Positions 7,319 through 16,450 are shown, counted from the stretch's first letter. The stretch is 64,000 nucleotides of DNA from Cryptosporangium aurantiacum (GCF_900143005.1 NZ_FRCS01000003.1:434001-498000); one strand, 5' to 3'. The notes: generated by a model from the letters alone, not told the origin. Numbers and translations are program-made.

Positions 7319-9637
7319 TCACGCCTGCAGGACGCCGGCGGTCAGTAAGGTGTCGATCTCGGCGTCGGTGAGGCCGAGACGTTCGGCCGCGATCTGCCTG
7401 GTGTGCTCGCCCAGCAGCGGCGCGGGCCGTTCGTCCGGGTCGGGAAGACGCTCCGACCGTACGGGCGCGTTCTCGAGGTGGAACGGCTGGCGGACGGCCG
7501 GGTGGCCGGTCGTCCGGAAGAAGTTCCGTTCGATGTAGTACGGGAACGAAGGCAGCTCGGAGACCCGCAACATCGCGGCGGCCGGAACGCCGGCGTTCTG
7601 CAGCGTCTCCATCGCGTCGGCGGCAGTGCGGGCGGCGAGCCACTCGGTGAGAGCGGCGACGAGGCCCTGGTCCGCCGCGGAATCGTCGTGCCCGATCACA
7701 CGGCACAGGGCGCGCCGGTCGCCGTCGCTGCGGACAGTGACCACGCACCATTCGTCGTCGCCCGCGGCCGGGAAGACTCCCCACGGCGCGTCCGGCGTCT
7801 CCGGACCGTCGAGGACATGGCCGGCGCGCGTGAGGCTGTCCTCGGCGATCTTCGACGCCATGTGGCCGAGCATCACTTCGGTCTGGCTGATGCTGATCGT
7901 GCCTCCGGCGCCGGTGCGGCGGCGCCGGACGAGCAGTGCGAGCACGCCCGCGACGCCGATCCGGGCGGCGACGTGGTCGGGGTAGACGGTGATCGCGTCG
8001 GAGTAGCCCGCCTCGTCGTCGGGGTACCGCCATTGGCGGGTCAGGCCGGCCGAGGCGCGGACCAGCGGTCCGTATCCGAGGCGACGGCTCGCCGGGCCGG
8101 TCGAACCGAAGGCCGAGCTGTCGACGACGATGACGCCGGGATTCGCGGCCTTCAGCACGTCGTAACCGAGACCCAGGGATTCCAGTGTGCCCGGCCGGAA
8201 GTTCGTCAGGACCACGTCGGTCTCGGCCGCCAGGCGCAGGAACAACTCCCGGCCCGCCTCCGACCGCAGATCGAGGCCGAGGCTCCTCTTGTTGCGGTGC
8301 CCGGCGGCGAACGTCACGGACATCACGCTGCCGTCCCGCGTCTGCCTGCTCCCGTCGCGGAACGCGTCGTTCTCGACCTTGATGACGTCGGCGCCCTGGT
8401 CGGCCAGGAGCCTGCTCTGCTCCGCGCCGACGACGATGACGCCGAGGTCGAGAACCCGCAGGCCGGCCAAGGGCCGGCCGGACGGATCACCCGACGGATC
8501 GTCGGCCGGAACCGGCGGCCTGGATCCGGGCAGCCGGTGATCGGGTAAGGGCGCCGGACCCCGGATTCCGGCCCGGTATCCGTCGAACTCGAGGACACCG
8601 TCCGGGAACGGGGCCGCGATTCCCGGCGCGAGGTCCACGGTCGTGAAGGCACGGCGAGCCTGGATCTGCTCGGATTCGAGGGCTTCGCGCAAGTCGAGCA
8701 CGGCGGTGGTGGGGACGCCGTGCCGCTGCCCGGCCTCTTCCAGGTCGGCGCGCTTCTGATCGGCGAAGAAGCGGGTGATCGCCGGAATCAGCGTCGGGGA
8801 CTTGAACCGGATGTCGAGCCGATCGAAGGAAGGGTCGGCGAACTCCTCCGGGCTGCCCATCCAAGCGAACATCCCGCGCCACTGCCGAGGAGACAGGATG
8901 CACAGCCGCACGAAGCCGTCTGCGCACGGGATGATCGGGTACTGGTGCCGGGCATCGGGGCGGCCGCGTGGCAGCTTGCTCGCCGGCACGCCCGCAGTGG
9001 CGCTGCCTGCGATGCCGTAGCCGGGATCCAACGCGTGGACCGCGCCGTCGAGTACGGCGAAGTCGAGATGATCGCCGACGCCGGTGCGCAGCCGCTCCAG
9101 GTACGCGAGCAGCGTCACGTACACCGCTTGGGGCACCGCGCAGTCGTACGGCAGATTGCCGGGGGGCAGCAGCGGAGGCCGACCGGGGATCCCCGAGCGG
9201 GACAGCTCACCGGAGAGCGCGTGGAACACCGGGCCGGTCGCCTGCCAGTTCGAATAGGAGCCACTACGCCCGAACGGGCTGACGGAGAGGATGACCAGAC
9301 CGGGATGGCGCCGGTGGAGCGCGTCGACGTCGAGCGGGGCGGAGCTTTCCAGCAGGATGTCCGTGCCGGCTAGCAGCTCCTCGAACGCATCCCAGTCGCC
9401 GGCGTCGCCGCCGAGATCGAGTTCGATCGCCTTTTTGCCGAGGTTCGCCGCGACGAAGTCCAGCGAGACACCCTCGATCGATCGTCCGGAGCGGCGGTCG
9501 TCCGCGCCTCCGGGCTTCTCGACGCGAATCACCTCGGCACCCCACTCGACCAGGTGCCGCCCGATCGCCGCGAGCGGCCCGATGGTGAGGTCGACGACCC
9601 GCACACCGTCCAGGGGCAGATCCAGGTCGCCGCTCAA
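7319..9637 (-). CDS. Tandem-fused CaiB/BaiF family CoA-transferase
   Basis: 772 residues containing two complete family III CoA-transferase modules. Module 1 (about 1-360) starts LPLDGVRVVDLTIGPLAAIGRHLVEWGAEVIRVEKPG; module 2 (about 390-770) starts LAGLRVLDLGVIVVGAEQSRLLADQGADVIKVEN. Family members are normally about 400 residues and act as interlocked dimers, so the fusion may form an intramolecular dimer. It transfers CoA between carboxylic acids or isomerises acyl-CoAs. The TTG start (9635-9637) overlaps the stop of the upstream acyl-CoA dehydrogenase in TTGA, indicating translational coupling. Module 2 has TNFRPGTLESLGLGYD, a typical mid-domain motif. Confidence 0.88.
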   Translation of the reverse strand: MSGDLDLPLDGVRVVDLTIGPLAAIGRHLVEWGAEVIRVEKPGGADDRRSGRSIEGVSLDFVAANLGKKAIELDLGGDAGDWDAFEELLAGTDILLESSAPLDVDALHRRHPGLVILSVSPFGRSGSYSNWQATGPVFHALSGELSRSGIPGRPPLLPPGNLPYDCAVPQAVYVTLLAYLERLRTGVGDHLDFAVLDGAVHALDPGYGIAGSATAGVPASKLPRGRPDARHQYPIIPCADGFVRLCILSPRQWRGMFAWMGSPEEFADPSFDRLDIRFKSPTLIPAITRFFADQKRADLEEAGQRHGVPTTAVLDLREALESEQIQARRAFTTVDLAPGIAAPFPDGVLEFDGYRAGIRGPAPLPDHRLPGSRPPVPADDPSGDPSGRPLAGLRVLDLGVIVVGAEQSRLLADQGADVIKVENDAFRDGSRQTRDGSVMSVTFAAGHRNKRSLGLDLRSEAGRELFLRLAAETDVVLTNFRPGTLESLGLGYDVLKAANPGVIVVDSSAFGSTGPASRRLGYGPLVRASAGLTRQWRYPDDEAGYSDAITVYPDHVAARIGVAGVLALLVRRRRTGAGGTISISQTEVMLGHMASKIAEDSLTRAGHVLDGPETPDAPWGVFPAAGDDEWCVVTVRSDGDRRALCRVIGHDDSAADQGLVAALTEWLAARTAADAMETLQNAGVPAAAMLRVSELPSFPYYIERNFFRTTGHPAVRQPFHLENAPVRSERLPDPDERPAPLLGEHTRQIAAERLGLTDAEIDTLLTAGVLQA

Positions 9638-10872
9638 CTGAAGCTCCGGGTGCCCTGCGCCTTCCGGACCTCGCGGAACGGCACGTTCTTGTCGACCTCG
9701 GGTTCCTTGGGGAGCCCGAGCACCCGCTCCCCGATGATGTTGCGCTGGATCTGGTCGGTACCGCCGCCGATGGAGGTGACGAACGCGGCGAACGACGACC
9801 GGTTGATCTCACCGGCCACCGGAGAGGTGTCCCCGTCGAGAACGGACTCGCTCTCGATCAGGTTCGTCGTGACCCGGACGCCGGTGTGCTGGATCCGCGA
9901 CATCGCCAGCTTGCCGATCGACGCCAGCGGCGAGCTTCCGCCTGCGTTCGCGCGCGCCCGCAGCGAATTCCAGGCGTTGACCTTCTCCAAGGTGTATAGA
10001 CGGGCGATTTCCTGCCGGGTCACCGGGTCGTCGGCCTTGCCGACCTTCTTGGCCAGCTCGACGTAGTCCGCGCCGCCGGTCTGCCGGGTCCACGGTGACT
10101 GCCGGGCCGCAAGCACCGGGTCGACGCCGTCCTTCGGCTTGAATCCCTTGGGAGCCTCGCCGGACGCGCCGCCCATGATCAGGCGCTCGAAGCCGAGTGC
10201 GGTCTGCAGCACGCGCCATCCGTTGTTGACGTCCCCGAGCCGGTTGGCGTCGGACACGACCGCGTCGGTGAGGAAGACCTCGTTGAACTCCGATCCCCCG
10301 GTGACCTGGTGGATGGGGCGGATGTCGATGCCGGGCTGATCCATCGGGATCAGGAAGAACGTCAGGCCGCGGTGCTTGGGCACGTCCCAGTCGGTGCGGG
10401 CGATCAGCAGGCCGTGGGTGGCGTTCCTGGCCCCGGAGGTCCAGACTTTCTGGCCGTTGACGATCCACCGGCCGCCGTCCGCTACGGCTCGGGTCTGTAA
10501 GGCGGCCAGGTCGGAGCCCGCGCCCGGCTCGCTGTAAAGCAGGCATCCCTGGAACTCGCCGAGCGCCAGTGGGCGCACGAATGCCCGCTTCTGCTCGTCG
10601 GTGCCGTGTACCAAGACGGTGTTCGCGAACAACTGGGTGATGTCCAGCGCCGGTGCTTTGACCCCGGCGCGAGCGAACTCCTCCCGGACGACCGCCCGCA
10701 TCTCCCGCGGCAGGCCGCGTCCGTACCACTCGACCGGCCAGGTGGGTGCGGCCCACCCGGAGTCGATCAGCGCGGCCCGCCACTCGTCGCTCCCGCCTTC
10801 CGGCCGCGGGTGTTCGGCCAGCCACGCACGGATCTGCGTACGGACCTCGTCCTCGGGCTGAATGCTGCTCAT
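9634..10872 (-). CDS. Acyl-CoA dehydrogenase (one of an adjacent pair)
   Basis: 412 residues. ATG at 10872 has a GAGGAGG site just upstream, so the longer frame to 11079 is ignored. Motifs: YSEPGAGSDLAALQTRA (flavin and substrate loop), NGQKVWTSGARNA, and the tail SIGGGTDQIQRNIIGERVLG. The usual tail glutamate (E-G-T) is replaced by G-G-T. It sits 32 bases after another acyl-CoA dehydrogenase (10905-12017). Adjacent pairs of this kind in actinobacteria form alpha2-beta2 enzymes for bulky steroid-like acyl-CoAs (FadE28/FadE29 style). That assembly is inferred here. Confidence 0.9.
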   Translation of the reverse strand: MSSIQPEDEVRTQIRAWLAEHPRPEGGSDEWRAALIDSGWAAPTWPVEWYGRGLPREMRAVVREEFARAGVKAPALDITQLFANTVLVHGTDEQKRAFVRPLALGEFQGCLLYSEPGAGSDLAALQTRAVADGGRWIVNGQKVWTSGARNATHGLLIARTDWDVPKHRGLTFFLIPMDQPGIDIRPIHQVTGGSEFNEVFLTDAVVSDANRLGDVNNGWRVLQTALGFERLIMGGASGEAPKGFKPKDGVDPVLAARQSPWTRQTGGADYVELAKKVGKADDPVTRQEIARLYTLEKVNAWNSLRARANAGGSSPLASIGKLAMSRIQHTGVRVTTNLIESESVLDGDTSPVAGEINRSSFAAFVTSIGGGTDQIQRNIIGERVLGLPKEPEVDKNVPFREVRKAQGTRSFS

Positions 10873-10904
10873 CGGTCCTCCTCGACGCGATTGGGGGGTG
10901 ACGG

Positions 10905-12017
10905 TCACAGACCTATGCGGGACGCGAGCAGGTCGCGCTGGGTGCGCGGGCTGCCCCAGAGCTGCGCACCGGACTTCGCCCGCCGGAAGTAGAGGTGGGC
11001 CGGGTACTCGTCGGTGAACGAGATGCCGCCGGCCACCTGCATGTTGGTGGCCGCGGTCTCGAAGAAGGTGTCGGAGCAAAAGGCCTTGGCCAGCGGCGCG
11101 ACGGTGGCGGCCTCGGGATTGCCGTCCGCGATCGCCCAGGCGGCGTAGTAGGCAGCCGACCGGGCCGATTCAACGTCGACGTAGGCGTCGGCACACATGT
11201 GCTTGATCGCCTGGAAGCTCCCGATCGCGCGGCCGAACTGCACTCGCTCCTTGGCGTAGCCCACGGCCATGTCGAGAGCGAAACTCGCGCCGCCGACCTG
11301 TTCCGCGGCGACCGCCGCACGAGCGGAGTCCAGGAACCGCTCGAAGGCCTCCCCCGCATCGCTCCGGGTGGTCAGGGGAATCGCGGATACGGCCCCCAAC
11401 TCGATGCGCGCCAGCCGGCGAGTGCGATCGAAGACCTCGAGGTCCGCGCGGGTCAGGCCCGCGGCGTCGCCGTCGACCAGGAACAGCCCGACGCCTGCCG
11501 GGCCGCGTGCGGCCACCACGAACAGATCGGCGATGGCGCCGTCGGCGACATAGGACTTGGCGCCGGTGAGGCGCCACTCGCCGGCCGTCTGCTCGGCCAC
11601 GCACCGGACCCCGGTGGCGTCCCAGCGGCCGTCATCCTCGGCCAGTCCGACGGCCGCGACCGCCTGTCCGTCAGCGATGCGCGAGAGATACTCTCCCGTG
11701 ACCGACGGGTCGCCGTCGAGCAGAGCGAGGGTCGCCAGCGCGGTGGAGAGGAACGGCGCGGGCACCAGCCGGCGGCCGAACTCCTCGAGCACGATCGCCA
11801 GTTCGACCGCGCCCGCTCCGGCACCGCCGTGCTCCTCCGGGACGATCAGGCCCTGGAGCCCGAGCTGCCTGGCCATACGTTCCCAGACGGGCCGTTCCAG
11901 CGGAGAGTCGGCGGCGAGCAACCGCCGTACTTCCGACTCGGAAAACACCTCGGCGGCGAATCCGCGCACCACGTCGCGGAGGGCGTCGTGATCGTCGGTG
12001 AACTCGAACGTACCCAT
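10905..12017 (-). CDS. Acyl-CoA dehydrogenase (partner subunit)
   Basis: 370 residues, shorter and more divergent than its neighbour. It has MGTFEFTDDHDALRDVVRGF at the N-terminus, VPEEHGGAGAGAVELAIVLEE, then YAKERVQFGRAIGSFQAIKH, and a C-terminus VAGGISFTDEYPAHLYFRRAK without the standard E-G-T-x-E-I-Q motif. That fits the weakly conserved subunit of a heterotetrameric acyl-CoA dehydrogenase. AGGAGG lies 7 bases before the ATG. Two palindromic operators lie within 90 bases upstream, so it is the first gene of a regulated operon (this gene, dehydrogenase partner, fused CoA-transferase, alcohol dehydrogenase). Confidence 0.88.
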   Translation of the reverse strand: MGTFEFTDDHDALRDVVRGFAAEVFSESEVRRLLAADSPLERPVWERMARQLGLQGLIVPEEHGGAGAGAVELAIVLEEFGRRLVPAPFLSTALATLALLDGDPSVTGEYLSRIADGQAVAAVGLAEDDGRWDATGVRCVAEQTAGEWRLTGAKSYVADGAIADLFVVAARGPAGVGLFLVDGDAAGLTRADLEVFDRTRRLARIELGAVSAIPLTTRSDAGEAFERFLDSARAAVAAEQVGGASFALDMAVGYAKERVQFGRAIGSFQAIKHMCADAYVDVESARSAAYYAAWAIADGNPEAATVAPLAKAFCSDTFFETAATNMQVAGGISFTDEYPAHLYFRRAKSGAQLWGSPRTQRDLLASRIGL

Positions 12018-12044
12018 TTCTTGCCTCCTGGCGACACCGTTCGA

Positions 12045-12104
12045 GCGTTACTGACTTTTGGTCAGTAACGCATACGCGAGGACACTACTGACCGAAGGTC
12101 AGTA
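12045..12104. promoter_or_regulatory. Two palindromic TetR operators between divergent genes
   Basis: Site 1 (12045-12071) is an 11-5-11 perfect inverted repeat built on TTACTGAC-N5-GTCAGTAA. Site 2 (12086-12104) is an 8-3-8 perfect repeat, TACTGACC-GAA-GGTCAGTA. Both share TACTGAC-N5-GTCAGTA and their centres are 37 bases apart. They lie between the acyl-CoA dehydrogenase start (12017) and the stop of the TetR gene (12108), so they most likely control the dehydrogenase operon. Confidence 0.75.
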
Positions 12105-12107
12105 TGT

Positions 12108-12809
12108 CTAGAGAGGCGTCGGCTCCAGCCAGGCGCGCAGGCCTTGGACGATGATCGCCAGCCCGTTGGTGTAGTCGGCGTCGGTGGCGAAGGTGTACGA
12201 CCAGCTGTGGGCCACGACCTTGCTCAGATTCGGGTACTGCCCGAGGTCGCCGGGAAGGGTCTTCGCGGACGCCTCGAGCGGCTCGCCCGGCGCGGTCGCC
12301 CCGAGCGACCCGGCGAATTGGTACTCGCTGACCAGGCAGCCGCGGGTGTAGGTCGACAGCAAGTGGTAGGCGTATCCGGCCTGTTCCGGGGAGAAGCCGG
12401 CCCGGAGCAGGACCCCGAGTTGCGCGTCGATCCGCAAGTAGCTGGAGTCCAGCGCCTGCTGGGATCGCCCCATCCGCGCCCACTGGCCGACGACCAGCTC
12501 GAACAGGGCCGGGTCCGCGCGGAGGACCGCCCGGAAGCCTTCCCAGTAGTGGCGCAGGTGGTCTTCCCAGTCGTCGGATTCGACGACCGGCAACGCCTCG
12601 TTGAACCGCTCCACGGCCCGCGCCAGCAACGCGTCGACCAGATCGTCGCGCCGGGCGAAGTGGTAGTGCACCGCCGGGTGCTGTACGCCGAGCGCCGCGG
12701 CTACCCGCCGGATGGTCACCTCGCCCAGCCCTGCCTCCGCCGCCAACCGCTCCGCCGCGGCGAGAATCAGGTCGCGGTCCAAGGACCCCCGGGGCAGCCT
12801 GCCCGTCAC
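12108..12809 (-). CDS. TetR/AcrR family transcriptional regulator
   Basis: 233 residues from the GTG at 12809, which has GGAGGAG nine bases upstream; a longer frame from GTG 12848 lacks a good ribosome site. The helix-turn-helix is VTIRRVAAALGVQHPAVHYHFARRDDLVDALL, with the unusual recognition helix QHPAVHYHF. The C-terminal domain is helical and Tyr/Leu-rich. The gene ends 4 bases from a strong palindromic operator and is immediately upstream, in the same direction, of the acyl-CoA dehydrogenase operon. It is the obvious candidate to bind the TACTGAC sites. Confidence 0.88.
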   Translation of the reverse strand: MTGRLPRGSLDRDLILAAAERLAAEAGLGEVTIRRVAAALGVQHPAVHYHFARRDDLVDALLARAVERFNEALPVVESDDWEDHLRHYWEGFRAVLRADPALFELVVGQWARMGRSQQALDSSYLRIDAQLGVLLRAGFSPEQAGYAYHLLSTYTRGCLVSEYQFAGSLGATAPGEPLEASAKTLPGDLGQYPNLSKVVAHSWSYTFATDADYTNGLAIIVQGLRAWLEPTPL

Positions 12810-12855
12810 GTGTGCGTTCTCCTCCGCGATCGGCCGACCCACCGCCACGAAGTAT

Positions 12856-12886
12856 CACCCACCGGCCGGAGAGCGGCCGGTGGGTG
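12856..12886 (-). terminator. Perfect 13-bp hairpin after SDR gene
   Basis: A 13-base stem (12856-12868 pairing with 12874-12886) with loop GAGAG lies 12 bases past the stop of the minus-strand SDR gene and before the TetR gene. There is no T-run, as is common in high-GC actinobacteria, so termination strength is uncertain. Confidence 0.6.
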
Positions 12887-12897
12887 GGTGCCTGCCG

Positions 12898-13731
12898 TCA
12901 GCGGACGGTGAAGCCCGCGTCGACCGGCAACGAGACGCCGGTGATGTACTTCGCCTGGTCGGAGACCAGGAAGGCGATCGCGTCGGAGATGTCCTCTGGC
13001 TGAAGGATGTCGACGGGCAGCGCGTTCTGCATGGCGCTGATGGTGTTTTCTCCACCGGCGGCTGCTTCGGCCATCATGGTGGCCATCGCTTCGTTCATCG
13101 TCATTCCGGAAGCGACGCCGGTGGGGTGGACGATGTTGACTCGGATGGAGTGCTGGGCGAGGGAAGCGGCGAGTTGTTTGGTGATTCCCAGCAGCCCGAA
13201 CTTGGACGCGGTGTAGGCCAGCGCGCCGCTGGTGTCGGCCGGGGACGGGCGGGTGGCGGCGGTGGATCCGGTGAAGACGATGACGCCGCCGCGTCCGCCG
13301 GCGATCAGGTGTGGGATCGCGGCGTGGACGACGTGGAAGCCGCCGGTGAGGTTGACCTCCAGGGTGTCTTTCCAGATCTGGGCCGGGTCGGCGCCCTCGT
13401 CGCCGAAGAGCCGGACGATGCCGGCGTTGGACAGCACGATGTCCAGGCGGCCGAACTGGGCGACGCCGGCGTCGATCGCGGTGGTCACCGCGGCGGCGTC
13501 GCGGATGTCGGTTTCGGTGGCGATGATGCGGCGGTCGAGTGCCTCGACCAGTTTCACGGTCTCCTGCAGGTCGGCGGGCGACGCGTTCGGGTAGACCATC
13601 GTGTCGATGTCGCGGCAGATGTCGACCGCGATGATGTCGGCGCCTTCACGGGCCAGCCGCAGTGCGTGCGACCGGCCTTGGCCGCGCGCAGCGCCGGAGA
13701 TGAAGGCGACCTTGCCCTCGAGTGAACCCAT
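12898..13731 (-). CDS. SDR family oxidoreductase, mycofactocin-coupled type
   Basis: 277 residues from ATG 13731, preceded by GGAG; a TTG-initiated extension to 13752 is ignored. The N-terminus KVAFISGAARGQGRSHALRLAREGADIIAVDIC, with its G-A-A-R-G-Q-G-R-S-H signature and the D-I-C after strand beta-2, is typical of SDRs linked to mycofactocin. Catalytic residues are in TGSTAA (Ser) and YTASK (Tyr, Lys). It probably oxidises a secondary alcohol with tightly held nicotinamide. It lies downstream of the aldehyde dehydrogenase and P450 genes, 17 bases after the former. Confidence 0.87.
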   Translation of the reverse strand: MGSLEGKVAFISGAARGQGRSHALRLAREGADIIAVDICRDIDTMVYPNASPADLQETVKLVEALDRRIIATETDIRDAAAVTTAIDAGVAQFGRLDIVLSNAGIVRLFGDEGADPAQIWKDTLEVNLTGGFHVVHAAIPHLIAGGRGGVIVFTGSTAATRPSPADTSGALAYTASKFGLLGITKQLAASLAQHSIRVNIVHPTGVASGMTMNEAMATMMAEAAAGGENTISAMQNALPVDILQPEDISDAIAFLVSDQAKYITGVSLPVDAGFTVR

Positions 13732-13748
13732 GGAACTCTCCTTCGTGA

Positions 13749-15209
13749 TCAAGCGATTCCGACGGCCTTGGTACGGAGGAACTCCTCGATGCCGGCACGG
13801 CCGCCTTCCTTACCGACGCCGCTGATGCCGACGCCGCCGAACGGGCGGTGAACCGCGAGGTTGGCGGCGCCGTTGACGAGAACCTCGCCGGCCTCCAGCT
13901 CCTCCGCGAGCCGGTGCGCGCGCTTGAGGTCGTTGGTCTGCACGTAGGCGGACAGCCCGTACGGCGTCGCGTTGGCGATCGCGACCGCCTCCTCCTCGGT
14001 GTCGAACGGGGTGATCGCCAGCACCGGGCCGAAGACCTCGGTCTGCGCCAGTTCCGACTGCGGGTCGACGTCGGCGAACACGGTCGGCTCGAGGTAGTAG
14101 CCGTCCGCCAGCGGGCCCTCCAACCGGGCACCACCGGTGACCAGCCGGGCGCCGTCGAGCTTCGCGCGCTCGATCATCCCGAGAATCCGCTCCAGCGCGG
14201 CCTCGTTCACCACCGGACCGGAGATGATCGTGGGGTCGAACGGGTCCCCGATCGGAATGTTCTTGGCGACCTCCGCGACCGTGGCCACGACCTGGTCGTA
14301 AACCGCCCGGGCGACGAGCATCCGGGTCGGCAGTGCGCAGCCCTGGCCGGAGAGCGTTCCCAGCGACATGAACGTCGCGTGCTGGCAGGCCGCGGTGAGA
14401 TCGGCGTCCTCGAAGACCAGGTTCGCCGATTTGCCGCCCAGTTCGAGCACCACCGGCTTCATCTGCTCCGCGCACGCGTGCAGGATCTTGCGGGCGGTCG
14501 CCGGACCACCGGTGAACGTCACTTTCTGCACGAGCGGGTGCTCGACGAGCGCGGCACCGGCCTCGGGCGCCCCGGGTAGGAGGTTGACCACCCCGGCCGG
14601 GAAGCCCGCCTGCTCGACCAGATCAGCGAACAACTCTCCGCTGAACGGCGTGAGCTCCGAAGGCTTGACGACGACGGTGTTCCCGGCGGCGAGCGCCGCC
14701 GGAACCTTCATCGCCAGCGAGATCAGCGGACCGTTCCAGGTGATGATGATGCCGATGACGCCGTAGGGCTGCGGCAACGTGTAACCGAGTTCGCCGCCGT
14801 TGCCGAAGGACGCGGTGAGGTCACCGGAGGTCTTGTCGGCCCAGCCGGCGTAGTACCGCGTCCACTCCGCGGACAGCGGCACGAAGCCTCCGGACACCGA
14901 GATCGGCGTGCCGTTGTCGAGCGTGCCCCGGCGCGCGAACTCGGCCGCGTTCTCGTCCAACAGGTCGGCCAACCGCATCAGGAGACGCCGGCGCTCGGCC
15001 GGCGGCGTCTTCCGCCAGCCGTCGAACGCCGCGTGTGCGGTTTGCACCGCCTGGTCAACCTCACTCGCACCGGCCAGCGGGATGTCGGCGTCCACCTGGC
15101 CGGTTGCCGGGTTGACGTGCCCGTGCGTGCCGCCGGAACCGCTGGTGAGCTTCTCCCCTCCGATGCGGAGGGTGACGGCGGGTGGGGTGCGGTCGATGGA
15201 CGTGGTCAT
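13749..15209 (-). CDS. Aldehyde dehydrogenase (NAD(P)+)
   Basis: 486 residues with all hallmarks of the ALDH superfamily: TWNGPLISLAMKVPAALAAGN, the catalytic Glu region LELGGKSANL, the nucleophile in SGQGCALPTR (Cys), and EVFGPVLAITPF near the C-terminus. It oxidises an aldehyde to the carboxylic acid. The ATG overlaps the stop of the upstream P450 gene as ATGA, so the two are co-translated. A P450-generated alcohol, the SDR and this enzyme would form an alcohol, aldehyde, acid sequence. Confidence 0.92.
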   Translation of the reverse strand: MTTSIDRTPPAVTLRIGGEKLTSGSGGTHGHVNPATGQVDADIPLAGASEVDQAVQTAHAAFDGWRKTPPAERRRLLMRLADLLDENAAEFARRGTLDNGTPISVSGGFVPLSAEWTRYYAGWADKTSGDLTASFGNGGELGYTLPQPYGVIGIIITWNGPLISLAMKVPAALAAGNTVVVKPSELTPFSGELFADLVEQAGFPAGVVNLLPGAPEAGAALVEHPLVQKVTFTGGPATARKILHACAEQMKPVVLELGGKSANLVFEDADLTAACQHATFMSLGTLSGQGCALPTRMLVARAVYDQVVATVAEVAKNIPIGDPFDPTIISGPVVNEAALERILGMIERAKLDGARLVTGGARLEGPLADGYYLEPTVFADVDPQSELAQTEVFGPVLAITPFDTEEEAVAIANATPYGLSAYVQTNDLKRAHRLAEELEAGEVLVNGAANLAVHRPFGGVGISGVGKEGGRAGIEEFLRTKAVGIA

Positions 15210-16450
15210 CGGTGATCACTGGTCCTCTCGGAGGAAAAATCGGAGCCCTGTGGCGCGGCGGGGGTGAACGTGGCCGGGAGCGAAACCCATCCGTTGACGA
15301 CCCCGATCGAGCTGTACGGAGTCGCCGCCTCGACGTCGATGACGTAGTCGGGCAGTCGGCGGAGGACCTCCTCCAGGACGACCCGGAACTCCAGCCGGGC
15401 GACGTTAGAGCCCAGACAGCGGTGGATGCCGAGCCCGAACGATTGGTGCCGGTTCGGGGTGCGGTCGAGCCGAACCTCGCCCGGGGCGTCGAAAGCGTCC
15501 TCGTCGTGGTTGGCCGACGACCACGAGAGGAAGAGCCGGTCGCCGGCGGCGATCGTTTGGCCGCCGATCACGCAGTCGGTCGTGGCCGTCCGGGCGAGGC
15601 CCGGTACGGGCGAGAAGAAGCGGAGGAATTCCTCGGTCGCGGCGGGGAGGAGCGACGGGTCGACGCGGAGCCGTTCTCGCTGTTCAGGATGGTGTTGTAA
15701 CCAGTGCAGAGCGTTGCCGATCAACGATCCGGTGGTGTCGACCCCGCCCAGGATCACCAGTGTGATGACCTCCATCAGGCGTTCGTCGGTGAGCGGTCGC
15801 CCGTCGATCTCGCTCCGGACGAGGTGGGAGATCAGGTCGTCGGCGGGGGCGGCCCGTCGCTCGACGATGGTCTGGGTGATCTGACCGATCAACGCGAACA
15901 TGCCTGCCAGGGCCGTGTCGTTCTCCGGCGTCCCCGGAACGGTGTGCACCAGATCGTGGGTGGTGTCGGAGAACACCTGCCAGTCCTCGGTCGGTAATCC
16001 CAGCACTCGCAGCGTGAGGATCGCCGGTACCGGCGAGGCGATGTCCCGGATGAGGTCGGTCGTACCGGCCGCGATGACCCGGTCGAGGCAGAACGTCGTG
16101 ACGTCACGAACGAACGGTTCCCAAGCCTTGACCGACGCCGGGGAGAACGACGGGTTGAGCAGCTTGCGGTACGCGAAGAACTCCGGTGGGTCCATCTCGA
16201 TCGGAACCTGGCGGAGCGGAGCGACCGGGATCGTCGCGCCGGTCCGCGAGCCGTCCGGGAGCTCCTGATAGGACGAGAAAGTCGCGTCGTCGCGAGCCAC
16301 CGCGGCGACGTCGTCGTACTTGCTGATCACCCAGAAGCCGCCGTGCGCGTCAGTACGGGCGACCGGGCAGCGTCCGCGCAGGTCGGCGTTGATCTCGCGC
16401 CAGCCGTGCGCGTACTCGGGCGAATGATGGTCGAACGAGACAGTGGTCAT
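15206..16450 (-). CDS. Cytochrome P450
   Basis: 414 residues from ATG 16450, with GGAGG upstream; a longer frame to 16516 is not P450-like. Motifs are the I-helix LGGVDTTGSLIGN (acid/Thr pair for oxygen activation), the K-helix EEFLRF (E-x-x-R), and the heme loop FGLGIHRCLGSN with the Cys ligand. It is a soluble bacterial class I P450 needing a ferredoxin and reductase; no ferredoxin gene is adjacent, though ferredoxins lie at 23176 and 43817. It leads an operon with aldehyde dehydrogenase and SDR genes. Confidence 0.93.
   Translation of the reverse strand: MTTVSFDHHSPEYAHGWREINADLRGRCPVARTDAHGGFWVISKYDDVAAVARDDATFSSYQELPDGSRTGATIPVAPLRQVPIEMDPPEFFAYRKLLNPSFSPASVKAWEPFVRDVTTFCLDRVIAAGTTDLIRDIASPVPAILTLRVLGLPTEDWQVFSDTTHDLVHTVPGTPENDTALAGMFALIGQITQTIVERRAAPADDLISHLVRSEIDGRPLTDERLMEVITLVILGGVDTTGSLIGNALHWLQHHPEQRERLRVDPSLLPAATEEFLRFFSPVPGLARTATTDCVIGGQTIAAGDRLFLSWSSANHDEDAFDAPGEVRLDRTPNRHQSFGLGIHRCLGSNVARLEFRVVLEEVLRRLPDYVIDVEAATPYSSIGVVNGWVSLPATFTPAAPQGSDFSSERTSDHR

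Noticed and set aside
12045-12104. TACTGAC palindromes as further copies of the 40-kb regulon element
   Set aside because: The half site is ACTGAC/GTCAGT, not TCTGAC/GTCAGA, and the arrangement is a true palindrome, so it is kept separate.
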